A DNA stretch of 64,000 nt from Anaerolineae bacterium (GTDB lineage Bacteria > Chloroflexota > Anaerolineae > Anaerolineales > Villigracilaceae), in the NCBI GenBank assembly GCA_030123675.1, contig JASJYH010000002.1, positions 1 to 64,000 of the forward strand. Direction: 5' to 3'. The notes beneath the pieces are model-generated. The model was given only the letters and a program-made list of their open reading frames with translations. It was not told the origin of the DNA and made no database searches. Positions 1 through 8,421 of the stretch are shown here, in pieces (the first letter of the stretch is position 1; each line of letters starts with the position of its first letter). The translations under genes and the position numbers were made by a program.

Positions 1-1324
1 CCACCGGCTGTTCTCCATTGATACTATCATTTAGCCATACACAATACTCTTTTGCAGACCTCCACGAAACTTTGGTAACCGGGTGGTTGCGTTTTTTTTG
101 CCAGTTTCTTACCGAGTGCTTGCCACCTTCCGCCCCCACAAAAGAATTGTATTGTTCATTTGTAACAGTGTACCGCCCCAGCCAGTAATCATAAGGAATA
201 TCTACAGTGTGCTGTGGCTTTTCATTATGCTTCTTGTCATCGCTGCCCATTAAAAAGGGTCCGGCTGGAACGCGGCAGAACTCCATATCTTTGATTGTCA
301 TGCGTTCTGGCAGCTTTTCAAGTATCTGCTTTTTTGCCGGTTTATCAGATTGGGCCAATTCGGCGGCTTCGCATTGAGTTCTCACTTTAGCCTTCTTTTC
401 TTCTCCTGCCAACGTTTCCGTCCTTAGAATCGGCTCAGGTTGGGGTTTGGACTCATCAAGCACTTCAGTGGCCGTTATCTGCTTTTTTGTTTTTGGTTTA
501 TCTATTATCTCTTTTACGGTCACTGCCCGTAAGACTCGGTCAAAGTCGGGCGCGTTTGAATAATGATCGGTAGCCGCTTTGGCCATCGCCTTTTGTAATA
601 CCGGGCCGATACCGGCAGGCAGTTTGGGATTGGCCACTAATATATCCGGAACCGGTTCGTTGAGGTGCTTGAGCACTATTGCGATGGCGGTGTCCGCTTC
701 GTACGGCAATTTTCCGGTCAGCATTTCAAATAAAATGACCCCTAAGGCGTAGATGTCACTGCGCCCGTCCATCGTCTTATCAGCCCGTGCTTGTTCCGGG
801 CTCATGTAGGCTGGGGTGCCTATAATTCCGCTGCCGGTTAATTTAGCAGATCCCTCAATCAGTATGGCAATCCCAAAATCAGCCAGGTGGGCGCGACCAT
901 CTTCGTCAAACAAGATATTGCCAGGTTTGAGATCGCGGTGAACGATATTTCGGGAATGAGCCTTTTCTAGTGCTGGAGCAATCTGCGAGAAAATTTTAAT
1001 GACTTCAGAAAGTTTAAGAAGTCCGCTTTCTAACTTATCCGCCAAAGATCCCCCCGACATATAGCGCATCACGAGATAGGGCTGGCCATCATCCTCTCAA
1101 AAATCATAAATTGGCACTATAGCAGGATGTTCAAGTTTGGCAATTGTTTGGGCTTCTTGCTCAAAACGGGACCGGAAGGTGGGGTCTTGTAAAAGTAAAG
1201 GTGGTACCAACTTAATTGCAACATCGCGTTTTATGCGTGGATCGATAGCACGATAAACTGTCGCCATGCCCCCACGACCTATTTCTTCTTCGATCTTGTA
1301 ACGCCCAATTTTCTCTAAAGCCAA
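1..1324 (-). pseudogene. Serine/threonine protein kinase with C-terminal formylglycine-generating-enzyme (FGE/SUMF1)-like domain; truncated by the window edge and interrupted by in-frame TGA at 1097-1099
   Basis: N-terminal ORF has [11 protein letters not shown]...VAIKLV. After the TGA the same frame continues EDDGQPYLVMRYMSGGSL...HRDLKPGNILFD...ADFG...GTPAYMSPEQA...DIYALGVILFEMLTG, then an FGE-like MGSDD...YWLGRYTVTNEQY...PVTKVSWRSAKEYCVWLN. Confidence 0.75.
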
Positions 1325-1443
1325 CCTTTATACCCTCAGTAATAGATTTTATTTGCAAGCCTACATTTGGGTTCGTTATTCTGGACAATCATAGTCGATT
1401 CCTATAGAGGAATTTTATTTATTATAATCCAGGGGGTATCTGC

Positions 1444-1518
1444 TTAAAACAGAAACGCTTCTACCATCTCACCCGCACTAAGGACCCTCGGAGCTGCAAG
1501 GGTGAAGGGAATATATTC
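1444..1518 (-). pseudogene. Decayed 3'-end remnant of a second moeA
   Basis: Minus-strand translation EYIPFTLAAPRVLSAGEMVEAFLF* matches the MoeA tail (NLIFSLAAADG...GLSAGEMVEVLLV*). A TGA lies immediately upstream in frame. Confidence 0.6.
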
Positions 1519-1538
1519 TCACACTTCCAAATCCCCTA

Positions 1539-1952
1539 TCAGACAGCCCAATCAACAGCCTTTGCTAATTGGGCATCTGCGGTAATCAATGGGATTTCCA
1601 ACTTTTGAGCAAGAACAGCATAACAGGCATCATATGCGCTCAGGTTCTTATCGCTTGCAAGCAGCAAAGCCTCTTCAATCAAATCGGCGGTGGAGGTTGT
1701 CTGCAGGGCAAGGGCTTTCAGATCGGCCAGGTCAGCTTGTGAATCTTCCAGCGCTCGTCCAAACCTGCGGGTATATTTGAGCAAAATATTGGCGCATTCA
1801 ATATAGAATAAATCCGGGACGTATAATTTTGGGGATTGATCTTCAGCCTGTATTGCAAAGAGGCTATAAACCTGATCTGAGAATTCTTCTTTTACAAATA
1901 ATTTAATTCCAACACTGGCATCTACCACCCAGCCATGTGTGTCCACGCTCAT
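1539..1952 (-). CDS. PIN-domain toxin (VapC-like)
   Basis: WVVDASVGIKLFVKEE, conserved acidic residues (DASV, YDACYAVLA, ITADAQLAKA); overlaps the upstream antitoxin ORF. Confidence 0.85.
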   Translation of the reverse strand: MSVDTHGWVVDASVGIKLFVKEEFSDQVYSLFAIQAEDQSPKLYVPDLFYIECANILLKYTRRFGRALEDSQADLADLKALALQTTSTADLIEEALLLASDKNLSAYDACYAVLAQKLEIPLITADAQLAKAVDWAV

Positions 1953-2191
1953 CTAGCGCGGTCTTCGTGCAGCAAGGCCAGCGTGGAAGGCGCGTCCTCG
2001 GGAACACTAAAGCGTCTGCTCCGGATGGAATTTAACACTTCCGCCTGTAACTTGCGACGCTCCTCAGCCTCAACAGCCTGGGATAACATATTAATTACCT
2101 GCGCGCTCAAAGAGCGATTGCGCGCCTTTGCTAATTTATGGAGACGCTCATAAAGCTCACTGGGGACACTGCGAACATGCAAAATACTCAT
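1949..2191 (-). CDS. Arc/FitA-type ribbon-helix-helix antitoxin (VapB-like)
   Basis: MSILHVRSVPSELYERLHKLAKARNRSLSAQVINML RHH motif; overlaps the PIN toxin start. Confidence 0.8.
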   Translation of the reverse strand: MSILHVRSVPSELYERLHKLAKARNRSLSAQVINMLSQAVEAEERRKLQAEVLNSIRSRRFSVPEDAPSTLALLHEDRAR

Positions 2192-2255
2192 CGATTATTC
2201 CTTTAGATAACGTATAATAGCACATTTGGTTGCGTTATGCAACCAAATAAATTAT

Positions 2256-3533
2256 TTACACCAACAACACTTCCACCATCTCGCCCGCGCTCAAGCCAGT
2301 GGCATCCGGCGAAATGCGCAGCAGGCCGTCTGCGGCGGCCAGGCTAAAGATCAAATTCGATTTACCAAAGATGGGTTCGGCTTCAAGGACCTCTCCCCCG
2401 GCCCCTTCGCGCAGCACCCCTTTGGGGCTCCTAGAGGGAGAGGGGGATACGAGCCGAACCGGCCACCAGTCTTCCCGCCCAGATTGAGAAGGTAAATTAA
2501 CGGTCAATTTTGCCTGGACAGTCGCTTTGGGGCGCGGATTGGCACCCAGCAATTTTTCGATCAGGGGCACAACGAATAAATAGCCATTTACGAGTGCACT
2601 GACGGGATTTCCCGGCAACCCAATCACAGCCTTTCCGTCACACACGCCCAGAATGGTCGGTTTTCCGGGGCGGGTGTTGATGCCATGCACCAATACCCCA
2701 GGCCCCCCGAGCTTATTAATAACATCGGCAGTCATATCGCGTGTGCTAGCCGATGAACCGGCCGTAATAATCACCAGGTCGCACTCGCTCAAGGCCTCGG
2801 CGGCGGTGTCGTGGAGCGCTTCGAAAGTATCCTCCACTATCCCGTATTGCACCGGCTCAGCGCCTGATTTGGTCACCAACGCGGCCAAGGTGTGCGAGTT
2901 GATGTCACGCACTTGTCCCGGTCGGGGGGATTCTTCTGGCGGTATGACTTCATCGCCGGAAGAAATCAGGCCTACGCGTACCTTTTTGGCTACGCGCAGT
3001 TCGGTTAATCCCAAGGCCAGCAGTCCCCCGATCTCGGCCGGCCGCATCAGGGTCCCTTTGGCCTGCACCAACTGTCCCTGGGCGACATCCTCCCCGATCC
3101 TAATTACGTTCTCCCCTTCCGCCGCGGATTTATATATTTCTAGTTCGCCCTCACGAGCAGATTGAGTGTATTCCATCATGACGACTGCATTGGCCCCTTC
3201 GGGCAGCATTCCGCCTGTATGGATTGTCATGCAATGGCCTGGCTCCAATTCAGATTTGGGGGCCGCACCCATTGGAACTTCGCCAGCTAAATTGAGATAA
3301 GCGGGCAAGGAATCGCTTGCGCCGAAAGTGTCCTTGGCTTGGACGGCGAAGCCATCCACCGTAGAACGGCGGAAATCCGGTAGCGGATGCGGCGCATGGA
3401 TATCTTCAGCGCTGATCCGGTTGAGGGACGAAGGTACTTCGATTAATTCGGAAGCAATTTCAGGCTTCGGAAGATGCGAAAACAGTTTTTCACGGGCTTC
3501 ATCCGGCGGTAATAGAGTCAAGAATTCAGGCAT
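2256..3533 (-). CDS. moeA: Molybdopterin molybdenumtransferase MoeA
   Basis: PLPDFRRSTVDGFAVQA, GLISSGDEVIPPEE, ITAGSSASTRDMT, GKPVIGLPGNPVSALV-type motifs. Confidence 0.93.
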   Translation of the reverse strand: MPEFLTLLPPDEAREKLFSHLPKPEIASELIEVPSSLNRISAEDIHAPHPLPDFRRSTVDGFAVQAKDTFGASDSLPAYLNLAGEVPMGAAPKSELEPGHCMTIHTGGMLPEGANAVVMMEYTQSAREGELEIYKSAAEGENVIRIGEDVAQGQLVQAKGTLMRPAEIGGLLALGLTELRVAKKVRVGLISSGDEVIPPEESPRPGQVRDINSHTLAALVTKSGAEPVQYGIVEDTFEALHDTAAEALSECDLVIITAGSSASTRDMTADVINKLGGPGVLVHGINTRPGKPTILGVCDGKAVIGLPGNPVSALVNGYLFVVPLIEKLLGANPRPKATVQAKLTVNLPSQSGREDWWPVRLVSPSPSRSPKGVLREGAGGEVLEAEPIFGKSNLIFSLAAADGLLRISPDATGLSAGEMVEVLLV

Positions 3534-3540
3534 ATGTTAT

Positions 3541-4422
3541 TTACCGGATCCAAAAAGCAAACGTTAGGAAATAAGTAGTAAGCCCAAAAACTGCGAGGGC
3601 GTTGATTGTTATCAAATTCCAGATGGGTTTGGCTCCCTGGCTGATGCTTTGCAACCAGAAAATCTGCAATATGGCGAATGGAAGAGTTAGAAGGGACGGC
3701 CAAATTAATCCCCATGCTAGGCCCAAGTAAGGAGCGCTTGCTAGTATCAGGTAGGCACCTAAGACCAGGCTGTGATGCAACGGAACCGCCCGTTCCCAAC
3801 CGATAATCCGCAAGAAGGTACGACGATCATATTTCTGGTCGCTGGCATAGGATGGAAATCCTAACGTAATAAAATATGCAAAGGCTAAGAGTGTAAGGGA
3901 GAAGGATATCATGGCGACCACGCGATGATATTCACCCTGTTGGAATACAAAGCCAATTCCAGGAGAAATCAATCCAATTTGAACAGCCAATCCTAACTCG
4001 CCAAGGCCTGAATCTACCAATCGCAGTGGCCGAACTGCATACGCCAGCAACACAAACACAGAGAGCACCAAAAACAATATGCCGACTGGTGTAAGTACAC
4101 CTCTCTGGGCTGCTATTAATATGAAGATTGCCAAGGTTGCCAGAGCACTGATTGACAACAACAAAGCCGCTTTGCGTAAGTTAACTCGCTCAGCACGGTT
4201 CTGGTTCCTATTCGAAGGTTGATCTATAGGCCTAAGCGCTTCGACAAGTAAGTTCATGCCGAACTGCGCCAAAATGATAATAACAAACCCCAACCAAAAA
4301 ACCGTCCAATTTTGAGAAACTCCCAGATATCGCGATATGCCCGTACCTAAGATATAGGTTAATATTGCGAAGAGGATTACTAAAGGTTGCGACAATCGGA
4401 AAAGGACGAATGTATTTTTCAT
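3541..4422 (-). CDS. UbiA-like prenyltransferase family membrane protein
   Basis: Polytopic; LSQPLVILFAILTYILGTG N-terminus and YASDQKYDRRTFLRIIGWERAV motif typical of UbiA-like proteins. Confidence 0.55.
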   Translation of the reverse strand: MKNTFVLFRLSQPLVILFAILTYILGTGISRYLGVSQNWTVFWLGFVIIILAQFGMNLLVEALRPIDQPSNRNQNRAERVNLRKAALLLSISALATLAIFILIAAQRGVLTPVGILFLVLSVFVLLAYAVRPLRLVDSGLGELGLAVQIGLISPGIGFVFQQGEYHRVVAMISFSLTLLAFAYFITLGFPSYASDQKYDRRTFLRIIGWERAVPLHHSLVLGAYLILASAPYLGLAWGLIWPSLLTLPFAILQIFWLQSISQGAKPIWNLITINALAVFGLTTYFLTFAFWIR

Positions 4423-4583
4423 AAGGATATGTTTTCTTTAAGCCACGACTAAATTTAAACCAGGTATTTTCCGAAGACTAAAATAATCTGGAAAATTGCC
4501 ACAACCCGGATTAGGTCAATTCAGTATTGATGAGCGGAAGCTGATTTTTCTGTTTATTGGGCCTCTGTCATAAAAAATGTTTA

Positions 4584-5060
4584 TCAATCAACCAATTTGG
4601 GAATATCTCTGATATGGATTTGATTGTGCCTGTAAATCAATTTGATCATTTCAACCAATTGCACTTGTCCTAAAAATGGATGCCGGCCTTCTATTTTCAA
4701 ATCTTCCTGTGAAAGGTTCGAGACCCACTCAGCAAGCTCATTTCGTACTTCGCCAAATTGTTCCAATAATTCAGCTGGTGGAATGCCCGCCGATTTTTCC
4801 TGTTGACGGGCATTGTAGCGATCAACTGAAAATTCATCCGAAACCCCCATTCCGCCTTCCCGAACAAGTTTAAATAGCTTAAACAATCCGCGTTCAGCCG
4901 TCACCAGATGAGCAAGCACATTTCGGATCGTCCATGTCTCGCCTTCGTTATACACTTTGAGCTCCCATTTATCATCGGATAACGCGCCAAAATACTCTCT
5001 AACTTTCTGTCCCTCTTTCTTCAATCGGTCGGCAAGCCAGGTAGGAGTGATCTCAGCCAT
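4584..5060 (-). CDS. DinB-like domain protein
   Basis: ETWTIRNVLAHLVTAERGL...YRHNQIHIRDIPKL; start chosen at MAEITPT rather than the ORF-track start at 5093. Confidence 0.75.
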   Translation of the reverse strand: MAEITPTWLADRLKKEGQKVREYFGALSDDKWELKVYNEGETWTIRNVLAHLVTAERGLFKLFKLVREGGMGVSDEFSVDRYNARQQEKSAGIPPAELLEQFGEVRNELAEWVSNLSQEDLKIEGRHPFLGQVQLVEMIKLIYRHNQIHIRDIPKLVD

Positions 5061-5070
5061 CAGTTTTCCT

Positions 5071-5814
5071 TTACAGCAGTGAATAACCGCCATCCACAGC
5101 GATAGTTTGGCCTGTAATATACTCGTTTTTTAGCAAAATTCCGAGCGCAGAATATATTTCCTCAGGTTTGGCTGGACGTTTTAAAGGAAGATTTCCCACC
5201 AGCTTATCCCACTCCTTATCGGACACATTATTTGAAGGCAACACCAATCCTGGAGCAATTGCGTTCACACGCACCATTGGCGCAAAGGAGCGCGCCAAAA
5301 CTTTCGTAAGGGACTCAAGAGCGGCTTTGCTGACCGTATAGGATGGAAACCTGCTCCAAGCTTTAGCTGCACCAATATCAGAAATATTTACGATCAATCC
5401 CCCGCGCTTCATTCTCCTGGAGGCCTGCTGGGCGTTAAGGAAAGGCGCTCTCAAATTCAAGTTTATTGCAATGTCCCACTGCTCGAGTGGCAGGGATAGT
5501 GCCTCTCCACGAGGCATCACAGCAGCAGAATTCACCCAAACGGCCAGGTTTGATAGTTGTGAACTATGGTCTGATAAAAGTAAATCAATCGACGAAAACA
5601 AGGATGTGATCTGATCTGGCTGAGTCAAGTCTGCTTGTAAGCAATATCCTGGGACATCATATTTTTTAATCTCATCCACAGTCTTGCGAGCCTCTTGTCC
5701 TGAGTGATGATAATGGATCAGGACAGCGTAACCCAGACGTGCAAGTGAGTACGCCAATGCTCGGCCTAATCGGTGAGCACCGCCTGTTACCACTGCCAGC
5801 GGATATTTTTCCAT
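5071..5814 (-). CDS. Short-chain dehydrogenase/reductase (pteridine reductase/FolM-like)
   Basis: VVTGGAHRLGRALAYSLARLG, NSAAVMPRG, YTVSKAALE, GQTIAVDGGYSL. Confidence 0.8.
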   Translation of the reverse strand: MEKYPLAVVTGGAHRLGRALAYSLARLGYAVLIHYHHSGQEARKTVDEIKKYDVPGYCLQADLTQPDQITSLFSSIDLLLSDHSSQLSNLAVWVNSAAVMPRGEALSLPLEQWDIAINLNLRAPFLNAQQASRRMKRGGLIVNISDIGAAKAWSRFPSYTVSKAALESLTKVLARSFAPMVRVNAIAPGLVLPSNNVSDKEWDKLVGNLPLKRPAKPEEIYSALGILLKNEYITGQTIAVDGGYSLL

Positions 5815-6157
5815 GGGATTGTTTTACCACAAATCCAATTCAAGGATGGCCTTTCAGGCTGTAGGTTAGATACGAAATACGTTTGATACGAAGAACCAAA
5901 TTTCGGCGGGCCGTTCAGCCAATCAATGCATAAAAGAGGGCACCCATTGGTTTCCATACGGTATGTAGATTCGTGATTATGTTATACTTTTTTCTTCAAT
6001 TGAGTATTATCTTTCCACTTCTGACAACCAATAATCAAATAAATCTATGGTTTTATCCCAAACTGGTATCAGGATGGATAAATTTGCCATTCACCAAAAG
6101 TTATTGGGATATGAAGCTCATTTTCCGTAAATATATGTTTAAATATTTGGAGGCAGT

Positions 6158-7660
6158 GTGAGAAGACGTAATACGTCTGTGCTGGTCCGTTTTGTTTCAA
6201 TTTTATTCTTAAGCGCAACTATCTTTTTGACAATTATCTCGCTAATTGGTTACAGCCGCGAGCGGAATAATTATCCCAGCGGAATGACTATAGGCGGGGT
6301 CCCGGTTGGCGGCTTAACCCCCAAACAAGCCTCTGACCGAATTTTGCTAGTCTACAATACCCCAATAGAAACATTTTACGGCGAAAATATTATTCACATT
6401 GGTCCGTCTGTAGTAGGGTTCCAAATAGATATGGATTCGATGATAGCGGCAGCAGACTTAATTCGGACAGGCGGTTCATTTTGGGGAGGATTTTGGAATT
6501 ACTTATGGAATCAGGAACCCACCTCCGCAGCAATTCCTTTGCGGGCCACAATATCGGAAGAACAATTGCAAAATTATTTAAAGTTTGAGATCTCTTCACG
6601 CTATGATATCCCCCCGGAACCTGCCCAACCGATTCCAGGCAGCACAAATTTTTCTCTTGGCAACCCTGGGCAAACTCTTGATCATGAACGAGCGGTCTTT
6701 TTGATCGAAGATGCATTACGTTCACCTCAAGTTCGCTCCGTATTATTAACCCTAGAGCGAAGTGCACCCGCACGTCCTACTCTTGAAAATCTGGAAACTT
6801 TGCTTCAACAGACCATTACTTTGGCTGGCTATGATGGAGTTTTTGGATTGTATATGCTCGATTTACAAACAGGGCAGGAGATTCATTTTGCGATGGATAA
6901 TAATGAGGAAATATCAACAGAACCTGATGTCGCATTTACCGCTTCAAGCATGATAAAAATTCCAATTATGGTCTCGACTTACATCAGAGACGATGGTGAA
7001 GGGCTAGATGAGACGACCGCTAACCAATTATTAAACATGATCCTCAAATCAGAAAACCCTCCGGCTGATGTGTTGATGACCCGCTTGAATGCCTTTAGTG
7101 GCCCCCTAATTGTTACCGAGGATATGCAGAACATTGGCCTCGAAAATACATTTATCGCAGGCTATTTCTGCGACCCATTTAATCCTTGCCCGTTATTACA
7201 ACGATTTAATACACCCGCTAATCAACGATTGGATGTATTTACCGATCCCGATCTTTATAACCAAACCACTCCTTCAGATATGGGTATGCTCATGGCAGAT
7301 ATTTACCAATGCGCCAACTCAGGCGGGGGCGCATTAATAGCAGCATATCCTGGAAAAATCACTTCAACTGTGTGCAAACAAATGATTAGTATTTTAACGG
7401 AAAATAAAATCGGGGTCCTGATTGAAGCGGGTGTACCAGAAGGCACTCAAATCGCCCACAAACATGGCTGGATAAGCGATTCCCTCAGTGGCGTCATCAA
7501 GGATATCAGTGATGCAGCAATTGTTTACTCACCTGGTGGAAACTACGTTTTGGTTATGTCTGCGTATCATCCGGTTCAGGCAATTTGGGACTCAGTCTCA
7601 GGATTGTTTGCACAACTTTCACAAGTCACTTACAATTACTTTAACCTTCCAATTCAATGA
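6158..7660 (+). CDS. Class A beta-lactamase-like serine hydrolase with N-terminal YoaR/VanW-type putative peptidoglycan-binding region
   Basis: GTG start with GGAGG upstream; N-terminal TM; GGVPVGGLTPKQASDRI; SSMIKIPIM (SxxK); HKHGW (KTG-like). Confidence 0.75.
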   Translation: MRRRNTSVLVRFVSILFLSATIFLTIISLIGYSRERNNYPSGMTIGGVPVGGLTPKQASDRILLVYNTPIETFYGENIIHIGPSVVGFQIDMDSMIAAADLIRTGGSFWGGFWNYLWNQEPTSAAIPLRATISEEQLQNYLKFEISSRYDIPPEPAQPIPGSTNFSLGNPGQTLDHERAVFLIEDALRSPQVRSVLLTLERSAPARPTLENLETLLQQTITLAGYDGVFGLYMLDLQTGQEIHFAMDNNEEISTEPDVAFTASSMIKIPIMVSTYIRDDGEGLDETTANQLLNMILKSENPPADVLMTRLNAFSGPLIVTEDMQNIGLENTFIAGYFCDPFNPCPLLQRFNTPANQRLDVFTDPDLYNQTTPSDMGMLMADIYQCANSGGGALIAAYPGKITSTVCKQMISILTENKIGVLIEAGVPEGTQIAHKHGWISDSLSGVIKDISDAAIVYSPGGNYVLVMSAYHPVQAIWDSVSGLFAQLSQVTYNYFNLPIQ

Positions 7661-7710
7661 CATTAATTTCCAAAGAAGGATACTTTGAATAGTTCATATA
7701 TAATCTAATT

Positions 7711-8418
7711 ATGAGTACTGCACTAAATCTGTACCGACTTCAACTATTAGATAGTCATATCCTTAAAATACATACCCGGTTAAATGAAATTCGCGAGGAA
7801 CTTGAGAATGACGAAAATTTACAGCAGGCCAAAAAAAGTTTGGCTGAAGCTGAAACGGCCCACAAAAAAACACAAGGAATATTAAATCAAGCGGAAAATG
7901 CAGTAGACGCTCAAAAGAATAAAATTAAACAATCCGAATCAACTCTTTATAGTGGGACTGTAAAAAACCCAAAAGAACTGGAAGATTTGCAAAATGAAAT
8001 TGACGCTCTCAAACGGCATCTTTCAACGCTTGAAGACCGTCAACTTGAGGCAATGGTTGATGAAGAATCCTTAGGCGCCAGTTCCGAAGCAGCCCAAATG
8101 ACGCTTGATGAAGTTAAAACCAAACTTTCTGATCAAAACCAATCCTTATCCGTCGAACAAGATGAACTAAACAAAAACAATTTCCGTTTAGAAACAGAGC
8201 GAGAGGCTGCCCTCTTGCCCATCGACACCCCGATATTAACCAAATACGATAATTTGCGAAAGGAAAAAAGAAATTTGGCAGTCGTAGAACTTAGGGATCA
8301 GGCCTGCACAGCTTGTGGCAACACCCTGACGCCGGCTGAAAACCAAAGCGCACGATCAGCCACAAAAATATTTAACTGCCCTTCTTGCGGACGCATACTA
8401 TTTGCTAAGCAAGAATAA
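7711..8418 (+). CDS. Coiled-coil protein with C-terminal C4-type zinc ribbon
   Basis: Long helical region then CTACGNTLTP...FNCPSCGRILF. Confidence 0.8.
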   Translation: MSTALNLYRLQLLDSHILKIHTRLNEIREELENDENLQQAKKSLAEAETAHKKTQGILNQAENAVDAQKNKIKQSESTLYSGTVKNPKELEDLQNEIDALKRHLSTLEDRQLEAMVDEESLGASSEAAQMTLDEVKTKLSDQNQSLSVEQDELNKNNFRLETEREAALLPIDTPILTKYDNLRKEKRNLAVVELRDQACTACGNTLTPAENQSARSATKIFNCPSCGRILFAKQE

Positions 8419-8421
8419 AAA

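Noticed and set aside
1097-1099. TGA in the kinase as a second selenocysteine codon
   Set aside because: The position is a conserved Gly in a kinase, there is no redox motif, and no stem at SECIS distance.
5973-6161. 62-aa plus-strand ORF before the beta-lactamase-like gene
   Set aside because: AT-rich intergenic sequence, no family resemblance and no clear RBS.
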